Assembly (NCBI GenBank): GCA_028386065.3
Contig: JAKUCV010007854.1
Span: forward strand, 66,762-130,761
Direction: 5' to 3'
Source of the DNA: Turnera subulata
Lineage: Eukaryota; Streptophyta; Magnoliopsida; Malpighiales; Passifloraceae
DNA length: 64,000 bases
In this document: piece after piece, positions 34,235-45,997 of the stretch
How the letters are laid out: each line of letters opens with the position of its first letter
Numbering within the stretch: position 1 is the stretch's first letter
Notes under the pieces: generated by a model
Told to the model about the DNA's origin: nothing
Databases searched by the model: none
The model's input: only the letters and a program-made list of their open reading frames with translations
Translations under genes and position numbers: made by a program

Positions 34235-37200
34235 AAAGCTTCAGGCTTTGTGTTTCAAGCAATACATATTGCACTTAGACAGGATACTCCAAGACCAGTC
34301 TAATAGCACGGTATTTGAAAGCTTCTTTGGGAGTTCCAATCATAAATAAGTTTATCCATACTCAAAATGATTTAAATTATGTAAAGATCAGTTCAACTCT
34401 ATTTTGTAATTTCCCGGGAATTAGTTGCTTCAGGCAACTTGGATCCTTCAGGGATCTTCATGTATATATCATGACTTATGGATCCATATTAATAAATAGG
34501 CTGTAATAGCATTCACTAGATGCATTTCAAATTCTTTTCATATAATGCCAGACTTATTAACATAATTGCATCCACCACAGGGGAGTAAATCTCCTCATAA
34601 TTAAAATCAGGTCGTTCAGGTAAAACCTTGTGCAACTGTGCTTTATATCTCATTTATATTTTCCGCACAAATACCCGTTTTTATGACTAATCAATTTTAC
34701 ACCATCTGGTGTACGGACTACAGGTCCGATAAATATCTCGCATCACAAGCGAGTCTAACACAGCCTTTAATTATATTTCTTTATTTTGGCCAATCATACA
34801 ACGCCTACTTTCATTAGTAGGTTCATGATCCTCATTTTTAATATTTAGCGCTATAAATTAAAATTCTATTCCGTCGACGGTTATTTCTCGTCGGTTCCAT
34901 CTTATCCCTGACACTGTAATTGAGATCTCATCATACTCATTTATTTCAGGTACCTGAGTTACTTCTGGAGATTTATCAATTGTGTCAGAGAATCAACCTC
35001 TTCTGGAGGGCTTTTAATTCAAACCTCTACTGGAGGTCTTATTTTCTCACTGGGGCCATCTTATCACTTTTGCTCCTTTTTCTCTATCGAGAATTTCTTT
35101 TCTTTTTGGAACCGAGTATAATCTATAGATTCATTTGCATATTTACATTATTCTTCAGGAACATCAATCTTAAACAGGAGCATTTGCAGCTGGTATATAG
35201 TCATACTTAATTTAAATGTGTCTGGCAATTGCATATCAACTTTTCTGCAAATGAATCATCTTTTGAACTTCAAGTTCATACTAATTTATATGAGGATCAA
35301 CATTCATATATATTATGCATTTCAACAAACTTGATCCAGCTGCTTCTTTCTCCCCCTGATGTTGGGTATACACACATATCAAATTATCAATAAGCAATTC
35401 TTGCTATAAATGAATCTCCAATCTTTTAGTCAGTAGTTTCAATAATGTTGTGATTTGATGGAGATTATCCAACATCTATTCCCAACCTTCTTTAAGGACC
35501 CGATTAACTATGCTATGGTGGAGCATAATATACTGTACAACCAACGGTCCGAAGATGGGAGATATTTTGTGACCAAGAACCAATGGGGAGATCTTATGAT
35601 CTTATAATATCTTATTGGCTTGATGCACATTTACTGCGTATAAAATACTATAGTCATATTTCATCAATGGTCCTGCAAACAATTGTCAATATGGCCCAGA
35701 TCACTTTGGGTATATTTCCAATGATATACATTCTCCATTGAAGAAACATACCAGCATTATCTTGACATATAGTCTAATAACATGAGTAGGGATATGCACT
35801 TGCAAGTGGCTTAATCATTAGAACAAGTGCGCACAATGCCAACTTGCGTCACATAATAAACCATCTAGTCGATGCATCGTAAAAATTACCTAGATGGTTA
35901 ACACCACGGATTTATCAGTCCGCGTTTATGTCCCTGAACTATTCTCAAACTTGCTGGTGATACTAGGCCATTCTCATCTTAGGAAGGCCGAATAATAACT
36001 TTCGCAGCAAACAAACTCATAAAAATTCATTGATTGTAAAACTTCTGGTTTTTCAATGAATGATCTAATAAATTTTGTGCATCATTATTAACCCGGGATG
36101 GCCCAACCGGTCATACCAAATAAATCCGACAAACCAACTTTAAGTAGGTACCAGCTTCAGGCTGGGATATATGTGCCAGCTTCAGGCTGCTATTTTTACT
36201 AGCTTTTGATGGGTACCAGCTTCAGACTGTTGTGTACCAATTTTAAGTTTATATCTGCCACTCATGTCGAAAAAATTAGAATTATTGAGCAATAATTAAT
36301 GTAGTGACAGACATTTCCAAAAGCAAATCCTCTAGGATTGTAAAGCTTTGGAATTTTCTGAGTAATAATATAATCCACCGAAAAATCTTCTGGATCTTTT
36401 CGGGGACACCTGGCTATCTATGCTCAGGCTATAAGAAGGGGGAAGGATTACATGGGAAGATACAGGAAAGCTCATAGATATAGAAAAATTCATCAAAGCA
36501 AAGAAACAGAAAACTCAACCAATACAAAAATGCCTTCCCCAGCTACTGTTTTCTTTGTTGAGAGTGCCTCACTAGGCAGAAGAAATAGATTGGCCTATAG
36601 CATGGTAAATGAACAATAAGAGGAACTGCCTAATGAGCTAGCAAGAATCCCACGTTTGGTTTTTGTAGATGAGCTATACTTGTCTAGGTTCTTTGTGACT
36701 CCAATGGAAGAAACTTTCTTCCTGGAGGACCAAGGCAATCTCAGGACAAATTTTTATGGCTCAGCTAACTCTATAATGTTTTTCATATCTGCTAGGATGC
36801 AGGAATTTCAGCTAGAACCACTTCGTTTTCCTCCAACGAATCGGTTTGAGATACCTGGAGAAAACAACAGGGGTGGTATGTGGTTCTCCTGGAACGACAG
36901 TGTTAGGGTCAACATTAATGGTGAGGCTCAGAGTTTCAGGGTTAATGTTGAACCCAACAGATAGATTACTTGTTTAAATATATGTATGAGAACCATTCTT
37001 CTTTGAATGTTCTCCAGTTATGGATCTATTTTTGCAATAATAATATGCATGTTTACTTTGAGCCTTTTCCATTTATTATATTATTTATGTCCACAGGCAC
37101 AAATAATTATACTGTCTTATTCGCTTCAGGGAATAAATCTGAGTCAATTCATTTGGGATCCATAATAATTCATTTTATTACCGGGGGTGTTTGTACTCGC

Positions 37201-37684
37201 GTAAATATACGATCTTCTAGATCATATTAAAACATGCATTCTTCAGGGACATATTCGAATTTATGCTCTTCTGGAGCGTGTTAATCATTTTTCATTTCAA
37301 GATATCATAATGTGTTATATTGACATCCACACACATATAATTCTCCCTCTGGGGATGTCAATTTTGCATTGTCTTCGAGACTAATGCTTCAGGCATTATT
37401 CTAAGAAACAATTATAAAGTACTGAAAAGTAAATAAAATAAATTACAATGCGTAATAATTTAAACTGAACATAAAAATAAATTGAATATAAAACGAATTG
37501 TTAAGCAAGTATAATATCCACCTTCTGGTGGTCATATAATTGCCATCTTCTGATGGTAATAATGTTTATTTTGGATTTTTCTTTGAAGGATCTTCAGGAT
37601 CTTTTGAACGGTAAGACTTCCAGTCTTCGTTGTATTTTTCTTTTCCCGAGTCTTCTGGACTCTTTCATTTAGTCTTTCAGACTA
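34235..37684. repeat. Swarm of mini-hairpins with TTCNG-type loops
   Basis: Perfect stems flank a near-constant loop. Examples: 34235 AAAGC-TTCAG-GCTTT; 34423 AGTTGC-TTCAG-GCAACT; 34442 GATCC-TTCAG-GGATC; 35023 ACCTC-TACTG-GAGGT; 36038 AAAAC-TTCTG-GTTTT; 36151 CCAGC-TTCAG-GCTGG; 37265 GCTC-TTCTG-GAGC; 37382 TAATGC-TTCAG-GCATTA; 37518 CCACC-TTCT-GGTGG; 37543 CCATC-TTCT-GATGG; 37613 AAGAC-TTCCA-GTCTT; 37648 GAGTC-TTCTG-GACTC; 37670 TAGTC-TTTCA-GACTA. Beyond the solo LTR: 40714 TAAATGC-ATTTTC-GCATTTA and 40744 AAATTTC-TTCCG-GAAATTT. Stems differ in sequence, loops do not. On the element's sense strand the loop reads CNGAA. Confidence 0.75.
36452..36964 (+). pseudogene. Orphan ORF, unrecognised, one in-frame stop
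   Basis: From ATG 36452 the frame runs 170 codons to TAG 36962-36964 with a single TAA at 36617-36619 (codon 56). The composition looks like a real protein: a basic start (MGRYRKAHRYRKIHQSKETE), then mixed text with FVESASLGRRNRLAY, FVDELYLSRFFVTPMEETFF and SWNDSVRVNINGEAQSFRVN. No signal peptide or membrane segment is obvious. I do not recognise the family. The ORF lies opposite to the host element and interrupts the hairpin region, so it may be captured DNA. If the TAA is one substitution from a sense codon, it was intact recently. Confidence 0.4.
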
Positions 37685-37688
37685 TTCT

Positions 37689-40600
37689 TGAAACACCTGT
37701 GTCCCAATTTTAACAATAAAATACTTAAACACAAGGAAATTACCAAAATACCCCTGAAACCCGGGACGCGAAATCCAATATCAAAAACATTATCCAAAAT
37801 TATTAATAAGACGAGATGTCATAAAGAACAAAACAATCCGGCTTAACAAGCCACAAAAACAACCCGGCATCCTGCCGAAATAACCTCAATACATAAATCC
37901 GGCAACCCGCCGATAATGCAATCCAAAATCAATAGTGACATCTCAATAAAAATTCAATGCAGCGGAAGAAACAAACGGAGTAACAATAAGAGAAACAAAA
38001 CAACATGCATGCCGACTCTATGGATCCAACCGGGAGATCAAGCACAGCTACCTGCTGAGATAACCACGTCCGTACTCTGGAAGGATGGAAAGTGACTGCA
38101 CGCTAACTAAAGTCTGAAAAACAACGTTGGCGATTATGTGAGTCGCCTACTCAGTGAGCAATATAAATCTAATTATGAAGGTGTGCAGATCAAGTCCGAA
38201 AGGAAAGAAGAGATACAAGACAAGTAAGCAACATACGACAATCAGTACTAACATGCCAAGACATACAAGCAAACAGTTCATTATTCTCCATCTGATGTGT
38301 GTTAAGTTTTCTTATTATGATTTATTATTCAGGGCCCCCTACTGTGTGCGTCGAGCTCAGTCCCGTCTCATGAGACAACCAGGCATAAGCCCAAATAAAA
38401 CCAGGCACGAAGCCCAAACATATCCATAGAGAGAGAGAGAGAGAGACAGAGAGAAAGAGGGAGGTAGAAAGGGGAAGGTAGAAGGAGGGAGGTAGAAACC
38501 GGTCATCACAGACCCATATGCAAATCCGCATACCACATGTTAACCCGCATGCAAACCCGAGGGGTAACACTTCCCGCTCGAAACAACCGGTCATCAGCAC
38601 ACAGTAGCCTAACTTCTACTGTACATTATCTTTATTCACAAATTATGAGTTTATGTGTGCCATTAGTTGTGATTTAACAGGGTTGTGTGATAAGTCAACT
38701 AGAATAAATAACGGGTCTCCGACCCACAATACATCACACAAACACCCAAAATCACTCCACCTGTTATATTCCATAACAGTCCAATTATCATGCTCACAAG
38801 CTAACAGTACACTTAGGCACACAATACGGATCACAGCATGTTAGCAAACAAGCATGCAACTCAAACAAACCAATCCAACAAGCTCATGCATACAGACATA
38901 AAAAGACGTATAAAGTCACCTCAACGACGATTGTCCTGTGGAGCTTTTCCCAAAACAGATCCTCCAGCTCCCGAGGTATTACCCGTGCCTGAATACCGGC
39001 ACACACAACAAATTACAAACCATAACAATAAAAACGCGCATGCATGTAACTATAATGCTCAACTGAGTTAAACCCGTCCCTAGTTAGTCAACTGTGTAAT
39101 TCCCGGGTCTAAACCCGACTTTATGTTCTCTCACCAAAACTCCGAGTATCGGGACCTAAGGTTTACCGGCTTACGCCCAACTAAGTCCAATAAGTAGTTC
39201 CTGGGCCTATGGCCCACTCATTATGTTCTTTACGAGTTTCCGGCCTAAAACCCAATCTAAGCCCAAATTCAATTTCCGGTCCTAAAGCCCACTTCCTTAA
39301 GTCCTTATTAACCAATTATAGGATTGGGCTCAAAGCCCGTTACTTAAGTCCAAGGTCAATCCGAGTCCAAAGATTCCCGGCCTAAGGTTCTACCCGTGTC
39401 GGTAAATTCCCGGCTTCATACTACTCTCACTCTTGGTTTCCACTAAACACAATTAATTACATAACCCAATTCCGAATTATAGTACATGCCATGAATGAAT
39501 ACAAATTATACATCAAATATACCGTTAAATGCCGGAATCACGACCCGAGCCTTCGCCGGAAAATTCCCGCGCCTCGCCGGATTCCGGTGAACCTCGCCGG
39601 AAACACCCAAAGCTGCCACAACAACCCAACAACCACAAACCAATTCGGATTCAAATCAAAACTACCACAGATCCGCATATACGAATTAAAATAAAAAATA
39701 CAGAATGGATCCTTACTCGGAACCAAACGACGTTGCAGGTGCCGGATTCAAATCCACACAGACCCGAGCTAACCCTTGCACCGAACAAGACCAATTCCGG
39801 CCAACCACCGCAACATCCACACACCCGCCAGCCGACACAACACAACCGAACCACCACCCACATCAACCCCGACATCAACCACAACACAAGTCACACAACC
39901 CCCAAGCACCAACAAAACGAATCAGAACCCGATTCAACACCTCCAAAATCCAAAAAAAAGAAAAGAGAAGGAGAAGGGGAGGATTCGGATGCTTACTCGA
40001 CTGAGGACGACGGCAGCGGCGGTTGGGTCACGTCGCTTCCAGCCCTCGTCTGCCTCGTGGCCTCCTCGGCTTCCCACGAAGCCCAAACTTTGACAATGCA
40101 AGGCGGCGGCGACGGCTTGAGGGACGTGCAGCAGCGGCCCAGTGTGTTTGTGTGTGCCGTGAAAGCGAAAGAGAGAAGAGGACGGGAGAGGAAGATGAGG
40201 GGAAGAGAGAGAGGGAGAAAGAGGGAAGAAGGAAGGGAGAGAGAGAGAGAGGAGAAGAGGGAGAAGAAAGAGAGAGAGGAAGAAGGAGAAGGGTAGGGGT
40301 GCGGCGGCCAAAGAAAGAAAAGAGAAGAAGATAAGCAAAAGAAAGAAGGAAGGGGAAGAAGGGTTTTAGGGCTTGACCCGCCAGCCCGAACGACGCGTCG
40401 TTCGGCTGGGCGCGGTCAACCCGCCCTGTTGATTCGCTTTTCTTCTTTTTTTTTTATTTTTTTAACAGTTCCTAAAACGACGTAGTTTCATTAGTACCCA
40501 CGTTAATCTTCGCGTTTCACCCCGATCTCGAATCCGTTTCCCACGGGACCCGAACCATGAACAATACCAACTTAAAATTGACATTTCCAAGGCATAATAA

Positions 40601-40703
40601 TTTATTTTCTCGACTAAAACTCGAAAATACCTCAAGGGTAAAATTTGAATAAAAATTCCGAAAATTCCGAGAAAATCAAATTCTGAAAATCCGGGGCGTT
40701 ACA
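37689..40703 (-). mobile_element. Solo LTR of a Tekay-type gypsy element (3,015 bp)
   Basis: On the minus strand it starts TGTAACGCCCCGG at 40703 and ends GTGTTTCA at 37689. Both sides carry the target duplication ATTCT (37684-37688 and 40704-40708). The first ~100 bases are homologous to the LTR at 25711. No internal region, so this is the product of LTR-LTR recombination. Open frames inside it (for example 39529-40296) are low-complexity Pro/Thr- or Glu/Arg-rich and are not called as genes. The palindrome AACGACGCGTCGTT lies at about 40389. Confidence 0.85.
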
Positions 40704-40869
40704 ATTCTCATTTTAAATGCATTTTCGCATTTAATGCCATTATAAATTTCTTCCGGAAATTTTAAGGGCCTCAAATTCAAATAACATAATTAAATATGTA
40801 AATGTTTAATTAAAATAAACAAGCAAGGGGACTTGTATTAATTACCCCAAATAAAATAAACGACAGGAA

Positions 40870-41015
40870 ATTAAATGATGGGCCAAGTATGAGCCCATAT
40901 TAAGCATAAAATTAAAGGCAAGGTAATTAAATACAATGGGCCCTTTATAGCCCAATTAAAATTAAATTATCGCAAATTAAATACGATGGGCCTTATACGA
41001 GCCCAATAAAATCGT
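40870..41015 (-). repeat. Three inverted-repeat units around TGGGC/GCCCA
   Basis: AATTAAATACGATGGGCC-like text followed 6-10 bases later by GAGCCCA at about 40872, 40924 and 40974. Each unit can fold through TGGGC and GCCCA. Confidence 0.5.
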
Positions 41016-41077
41016 AAAGAAATAGGCGGCTTAGCCGGCCAATAAATGAATATAAAGAAAAATAAATATAACGGCCT

Positions 41078-41220
41078 TCCGGGCTTGCCGGGAAAAATTC
41101 GAGGCATCAAATTTCGGCCAAACACTTCTGGGTTTGCCGGGAATAACCCAAGGTATCGGATTCCGGCAAAACACTTCTGGGCTTACTGGGAAAATCCCGA
41201 GATACTAAATTTTAGCAATA
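41078..41220 (-). repeat. Three copies of a ~60-bp unit
   Basis: Units contain ACACTTCTGGGTTTGCCGGG followed by AATAACCC or similar and a ggtatc/gatact end. Starts near 41078, 41122 and 41182; copies diverged. Confidence 0.5.
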
Positions 41221-41439
41221 TTTTTTTTCTCTGTTTTTCTTTTCTCTTCCCTCTTTTCTAACTTTCTCTCATTTTCTTTTTTTTTTCTTTCTTTTCTTTC
41301 TTTCTCTCATTTTTTTCTTTTTTTTCTCTCTTTTCTCTTCCCACTTTTCTTTCTTTCTCTCATTTTCTCTCTTTTTTTCTTTTCTTTCTTTCCGTGTCCT
41401 TTTTTTTCAGTTTTTCAATTTTTTCAATTTTTTTTATAG

Positions 41440-42060
41440 GCGAATGGGCCATAACAGTGCCGGCCCTAGCCCATCACTGTTTTCGGCCTAGGGCAAAAAC
41501 ACAAGTCCACTTGAAACAGGCCCGCGACCCGTCGGGTCTGTCCGACCCATCCGGGTCATCTTCTTTATTTTGCGGGTCGCCGGCGGGAGGGGGGGGGGCA
41601 GCGACGGACGAGAGGCGATGTAGGGACAGCGAGCACGGCAGCTTGGCGGAAGGAGGGCGAGGCGTCGGGTGCAGCAGCGGTGGTCGACGCAAGCAGAAGG
41701 AAGGAGACGGATCCGACGGTTCTCGTCGGGTCTTCGGCTTCTGGAAGCGCGTCCGGCGGCTGAAGAGGATGGAGATGGCGTCGGGTGGTGGGCGACGGCG
41801 CGAGGAACGAGCCGGTGTGGGCGGTGGGCGGCGCTGCGTCTGACGGAGCTGCGTGAGGAAGAAAACAGACCCGACGGGTCTTGTTGGGTCCATGGGCTCG
41901 GCCGTCGGGTCATCAGCCATGGACGGCGCGTCCAGCAGCGGCGGTGAAAAGGGACGGTTGCATTGAGGTCACGCCGGCACGGGGAACTCGCCGGGGTGGG
42001 CGGTGGCGTGCACGGCGGCTCGGAGCTCCTCCCCGTGAACAGTAACCAGTGGAGGCAGTT
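41440..42060 (-). other. GC-rich leader of the minus-strand copia element
   Basis: Abruptly high GC and CpG compared with the surroundings. Frames are open on both strands (minus 41920-41474, starting ATG GCT GAT GAC, Pro/Arg/Ser-rich), which composition alone explains. Short palindromes such as GACCCGTCGGGTC occur. It may be a captured fragment of host gene DNA in the 5' leader, or the family's own leader. I do not call a gene. Confidence 0.35.
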
Positions 42061-42129
42061 TCGTTTCTGTGTTTGTTTATTTTTTTTTGGGTTTTCTTCT
42101 ACCTCAGTTTGATTTCTCAGTTGGGTAGA

Positions 42130-42144
42130 GTCGTGCTGATAACG
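42130..42144 (-). other. Primer-binding region of the minus-strand copia element
   Basis: Minus-strand text CGTTATCAGCACGA follows the LTR end ACAACA. I recall this string after LTRs of many plant copia elements. Which tRNA it matches was not determined. Confidence 0.5.
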
Positions 42145-42292
42145 TGTTGTAAATTGTGTGTTTTAATGTAGTATATTGATTGATGAAATTGAGAATTTGC
42201 AGGAAAAGGAGAAAGGAAATAGCAGAAGTAGGATGAGGAAGAAGAGCTGCAAGAAAGTGAAGAAGCCGAGCTTCCATACTTCACAGTGTTTT
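42145..42292 (-). mobile_element. 5' LTR remnant of the minus-strand copia element
   Basis: Nearly identical to 33535-33682 for ~148 bases, then diverges at 42293; the outer end of this LTR is lost. Confidence 0.75.
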
Positions 42293-45084
42293 AGATTCTA
42301 TTACATTGTATTAATTAATTTCTCTGAGGAAATTCTTTAAAATTTCTAAGAGGACTGGTTTTACCAAATATCACTTGTTCTTATTTTTTATTATTTAGAA
42401 CTAAAATAAATAAAAAAATAATAATAAATATTCTTTTTAAAAATAAGGATGGAAACTTAATAATAATATAAGAGGTTTTATCCTATCTAGCAATATAAAT
42501 CGTAAAACATAGCATGGTAAGCAAGAAGTGAAGAAGAGAGGCCAGACTGACATGTGCTTGACATGGCTTCATTCTCCTCTAACTTCTGTTACCCCATAAT
42601 TCTTCTCCTTTACTTAACATAAATATGTTCGATCGATATCGTCAACATATAGATTTTGGAAGATATCACAAATTATGTGACATTCCCTTGAACATTAGAA
42701 GAATACATTGAACCTACATCCAAATAAAAAGTTCTTTGTATGGATTGGCGTGAGCACCGAACAGTATTAAATCCAAAGCTGCAGTCACTCTCAGGCTCAG
42801 CCCCATCCGACCGAACCAAGTAAGAACAAACAATCTCTACCAAAACCTAGACTTCTAATTATACGAAATCACCGTTTCAGGCCAATGTTGAAAAAATCTA
42901 TGTATATCCCTACTTTAATTATCTAGTAATAACTCGTAATATCATTCTAATTCCATCAATATCTAATATCTCTCGTCATGAATGAGAGAAATGACTAAAT
43001 TTGAAATGTCATCAAGTAATTAGTTATCCACTATAACATTCTGAACTTTGGATTTTTCCTACACAGGCTCTAACTTGTGCTTTCTAGAAAGTTTTTTTTT
43101 TTTTTTAATTAAGCTCCATGTAATTTATTCCTTTTAGCCGACCTTAATCTTTCTTTTTTCATTTCTTTCCCACTTCGCAAATGCTCCTCATGCGTATTTG
43201 ATCATTCCTTTTCATACAAACTTTGGTAAAAGAGCACATACAGATAAAGTGATCAAGGAGAATCATCAAAGTTTAAACACAAATATATTATATATGTGAT
43301 TGCCCGACCATAATTTTTTTTTAAAATAGTGAAGCAAATCCTTGGGATGGGAGTAAAATGGAGGTAAGGTAATTGTAGGCTACAAATTAAATATTAAAAA
43401 CAATTTGCCGATTTTTGCAAGTCTTGTTTATTTTATGCTATACATGTGGTTCATCTCTGCATAGACCAAAAGAATAGCTTATAAAAATGCACTTTTATGT
43501 TTACTTTGTAAAGCAAAAAAAAAATATTCCATAAAGCAACTGGAAAGCACAAAGTACTCGCAATGTTGATACACTGATGAATCATCCAACAATAAAGTGC
43601 AACAACATACAGATTAAATATGGTTCAAAAGCTAGGTTTCTTCATGGATGGGTTTGCCATTTCGGATACCAAATGGTCCAGCCCTAATTAATTAAGAAAC
43701 CATAATATGTTGATGGAAATAATATATAGTCTACTCTATATATTGTCAATTCAAATAAATTAATCAAGTTAATGAGAAAAGTTATGCATGAGTTAAATAT
43801 AAACTATGTGCATTATCAAAAAAAAAATATATAAACTGTGTGGATGACAAAGAAAGCGGCATCAAATATGTGACAACAAGGGGAAGTTCAGGTGGTCAAA
43901 TTAATTTCCAATCCTCTGTCATTTAAGAAGGATAGACATGAAATGAACTGAAACAACATCCTCTGTCATCCAGTAAAATTAAATTTATGAGTTTTGGCTT
44001 TTGGCTGGTGGATAGATGTTCCTTGTCTCCTGGTGAGGTTTATTACCCTCATGGATGAATTGAATTGGCAAAGGGAGGTGAAAAACGACAAAAACATGCA
44101 TAGTTAAAGAAGAGATTTGCATCTTCTTATTTTAACCTCAAAGAAGAAGGGAAGGGACAAGTAGACAGTGATTAAAGTGGAATAAAAGCGGGATAGGGAA
44201 CACGATAAGCATGATTTATTTATACCCTCCCTCATAGCTAATAGGTTTAAATCAGATTTGTGCCCTACCAACCCCTCCCATCCCCTAATTTTAATACACT
44301 TATTTGGCATCATTAAGATGATGACGAGGACAGGTTTGGATTGCTAACGTGGCAATTGCACTTCTAATCCGCGGCCTAGTGGAATTTTACCCACTTGACG
44401 CATTTTCATTGGCTGCTGTTTGATCTCTCATCACCCAATCAAATCACTTGAATTATTTATGACATTGCTAGTGCCTCCAAAATTATTTCAGGGACATCAT
44501 TATAATGCGCGATTGGTATATAAATCGAAATCATTGGCCAATAGAATTAAATTTAATTGGAACACTAATTTGGCAAAATGCAAAAAATGAATTATGTTTA
44601 TGAAAAATATAACTTGTGATGCCAGACATCACCAAGGGACCAAAGGGTAATACAGCTTTACACAACATTTAGTGGAACATAATATTAATTTTTAGATGAA
44701 TGATTTTACAGGAGTGCGACCACAGAAAGTATCATGGGAGCCACTCCAGCCGTCCTCTTGACACTCAAGTGACAATTGTGACATGAATAAAATCCAGCTT
44801 TTCTTTGACTCCTAAAGAGATCTTGCATTCCATGAATGAAGCATCATATGGACATAACGGACCCTTCTGTGAGGGTTTCCATGATACGTGTTTTGTGGGT
44901 TTTCTCGTGTAATCATTATATGTTAATTATGTGTTAATTTCTTTAAATAGTAATCCGTCTTCTTCTAGAAAGCATTGCAATCAATTAAATTAGGTTTTTC
45001 ACCACCACTTAATGGAAGAACATGTTGCAACATGCAGCTCACCCTTTCACACCTAATCTCATGATTATTGCATGGATCTATAAT
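42293..45084. other. AT-rich intergenic DNA, no gene recognised
   Basis: Contains poly(T)/poly(A) tracts (for example 43091-43108) and short AT repeats. No frame longer than 70 codons looks coding, and no splice-bounded exon stood out. Confidence 0.45.
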
Positions 45085-45645
45085 TAGACCTGGCAAAACG
45101 GGTATTGACACGACAACCCGACACGAACCCGACACGAAATTAGCAGGTATAGGTCAGAGATTTCCAACCCGCTTAGTTAAATGGGTCGACCCGACACAAC
45201 ACGAAAATTAGCAGGTCAGGTAGCGGGTTGACCCGCCAACCCGATAGGTACCTGTTTATGACCCGATTATATTTAGGGTATAGATATTTTACTAATTTAA
45301 TATAAGACTTATCTAATATTTAAGGCTAAAGTTACTAAAATTATCCAAAAATACTTCTATAAATGCTTTAAAATATTATTACATTTTGGTTCTACAATAT
45401 ATAATTTTATTTAATATATGAAAAAAAAACTAATTATATGCCTATTTGCTTAAAAATACGCAAAATAGAAAAATTTCAAACTCATTTTTAGGCTTGTTAG
45501 ACTTAATAGGTAACGCGGGTCAACCCGAACCCGACACGATAATAAACGGGTTGGACACGACACGACACGATTATTAAATGGGTCGGGTCGGGTTGAAGAT
45601 TTAGAACCCGATTACCTGTTCAACCCGACACGAACCCGATAATCC
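45085..45645. repeat. MITE-like repeat rich in ACCCGACACG words
   Basis: Starts TAGACCTGGCAAAACGGGTA, as in a common class of plant small DNA transposons, and carries many GACACGAACCCGACACG-like and GGGTCGGGTCGGGTT words in inverted orientation at its two ends, separated by an AT-rich centre. I did not find a matching terminal repeat at the right end, so boundaries are uncertain. Confidence 0.45.
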
Positions 45646-45997
45646 TAAGAAAAAGACCCCAAGTGCCAAAATAAGACACCCAAGAAGGAGACAATGCCTT
45701 AACATTTATATAAATATATACATACATATATACTCCACATTGTTGCTAGTGATGGATCAAGTTGCAATAATACGCGAGTTAGTAGTTGGGAATGCTTTTG
45801 TCAATGTTAGTAGTAGTCCTTTATCATGTGTTGTTTTCCACCTGGTATTATGTTTGTTGTGTCATTTTCATCACAAGAAATGAATTTCTTTGTAAGATTA
45901 AGAGTTTTTGTTTTGCTCTGGCTAAATGACTTCAGGTTTGCAGTCAAAACGGTCATCTACTAGAGCCAAGGATGTCCTTAGTGCACATACATTTTAA

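Larger units (their letters stand above)
33745..42144 (-). mobile_element. Internal region of the minus-strand copia-type element
   Basis: About 5.4 kb after removing the 3-kb solo LTR at 37689-40703. No recognisable Gag or pol in any frame. It holds many mini-hairpins (34235-37684 and 40714-40762), an orphan plus-strand ORF (36452-36964), short inverted-repeat units (40870-41015), a three-copy tandem repeat (41078-41220), a 200-bp pyrimidine tract (41220-41440) and a GC-rich leader (41440-42060). The PBS end is at 42130-42144. Probably a large non-autonomous derivative. Confidence 0.6.

Noticed and set aside
39529..40296. 255-codon frame
   Set aside because: Pro/Thr/Asn-rich then Glu/Arg-rich low complexity, lies wholly within the solo LTR and is open because of composition.
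41394..41947. Overlapping frames of 92-149 codons on both strands
   Set aside because: GC-rich DNA is open in many frames; the predicted products are Pro/Arg/Ser- or Gly-rich without domain-like text.
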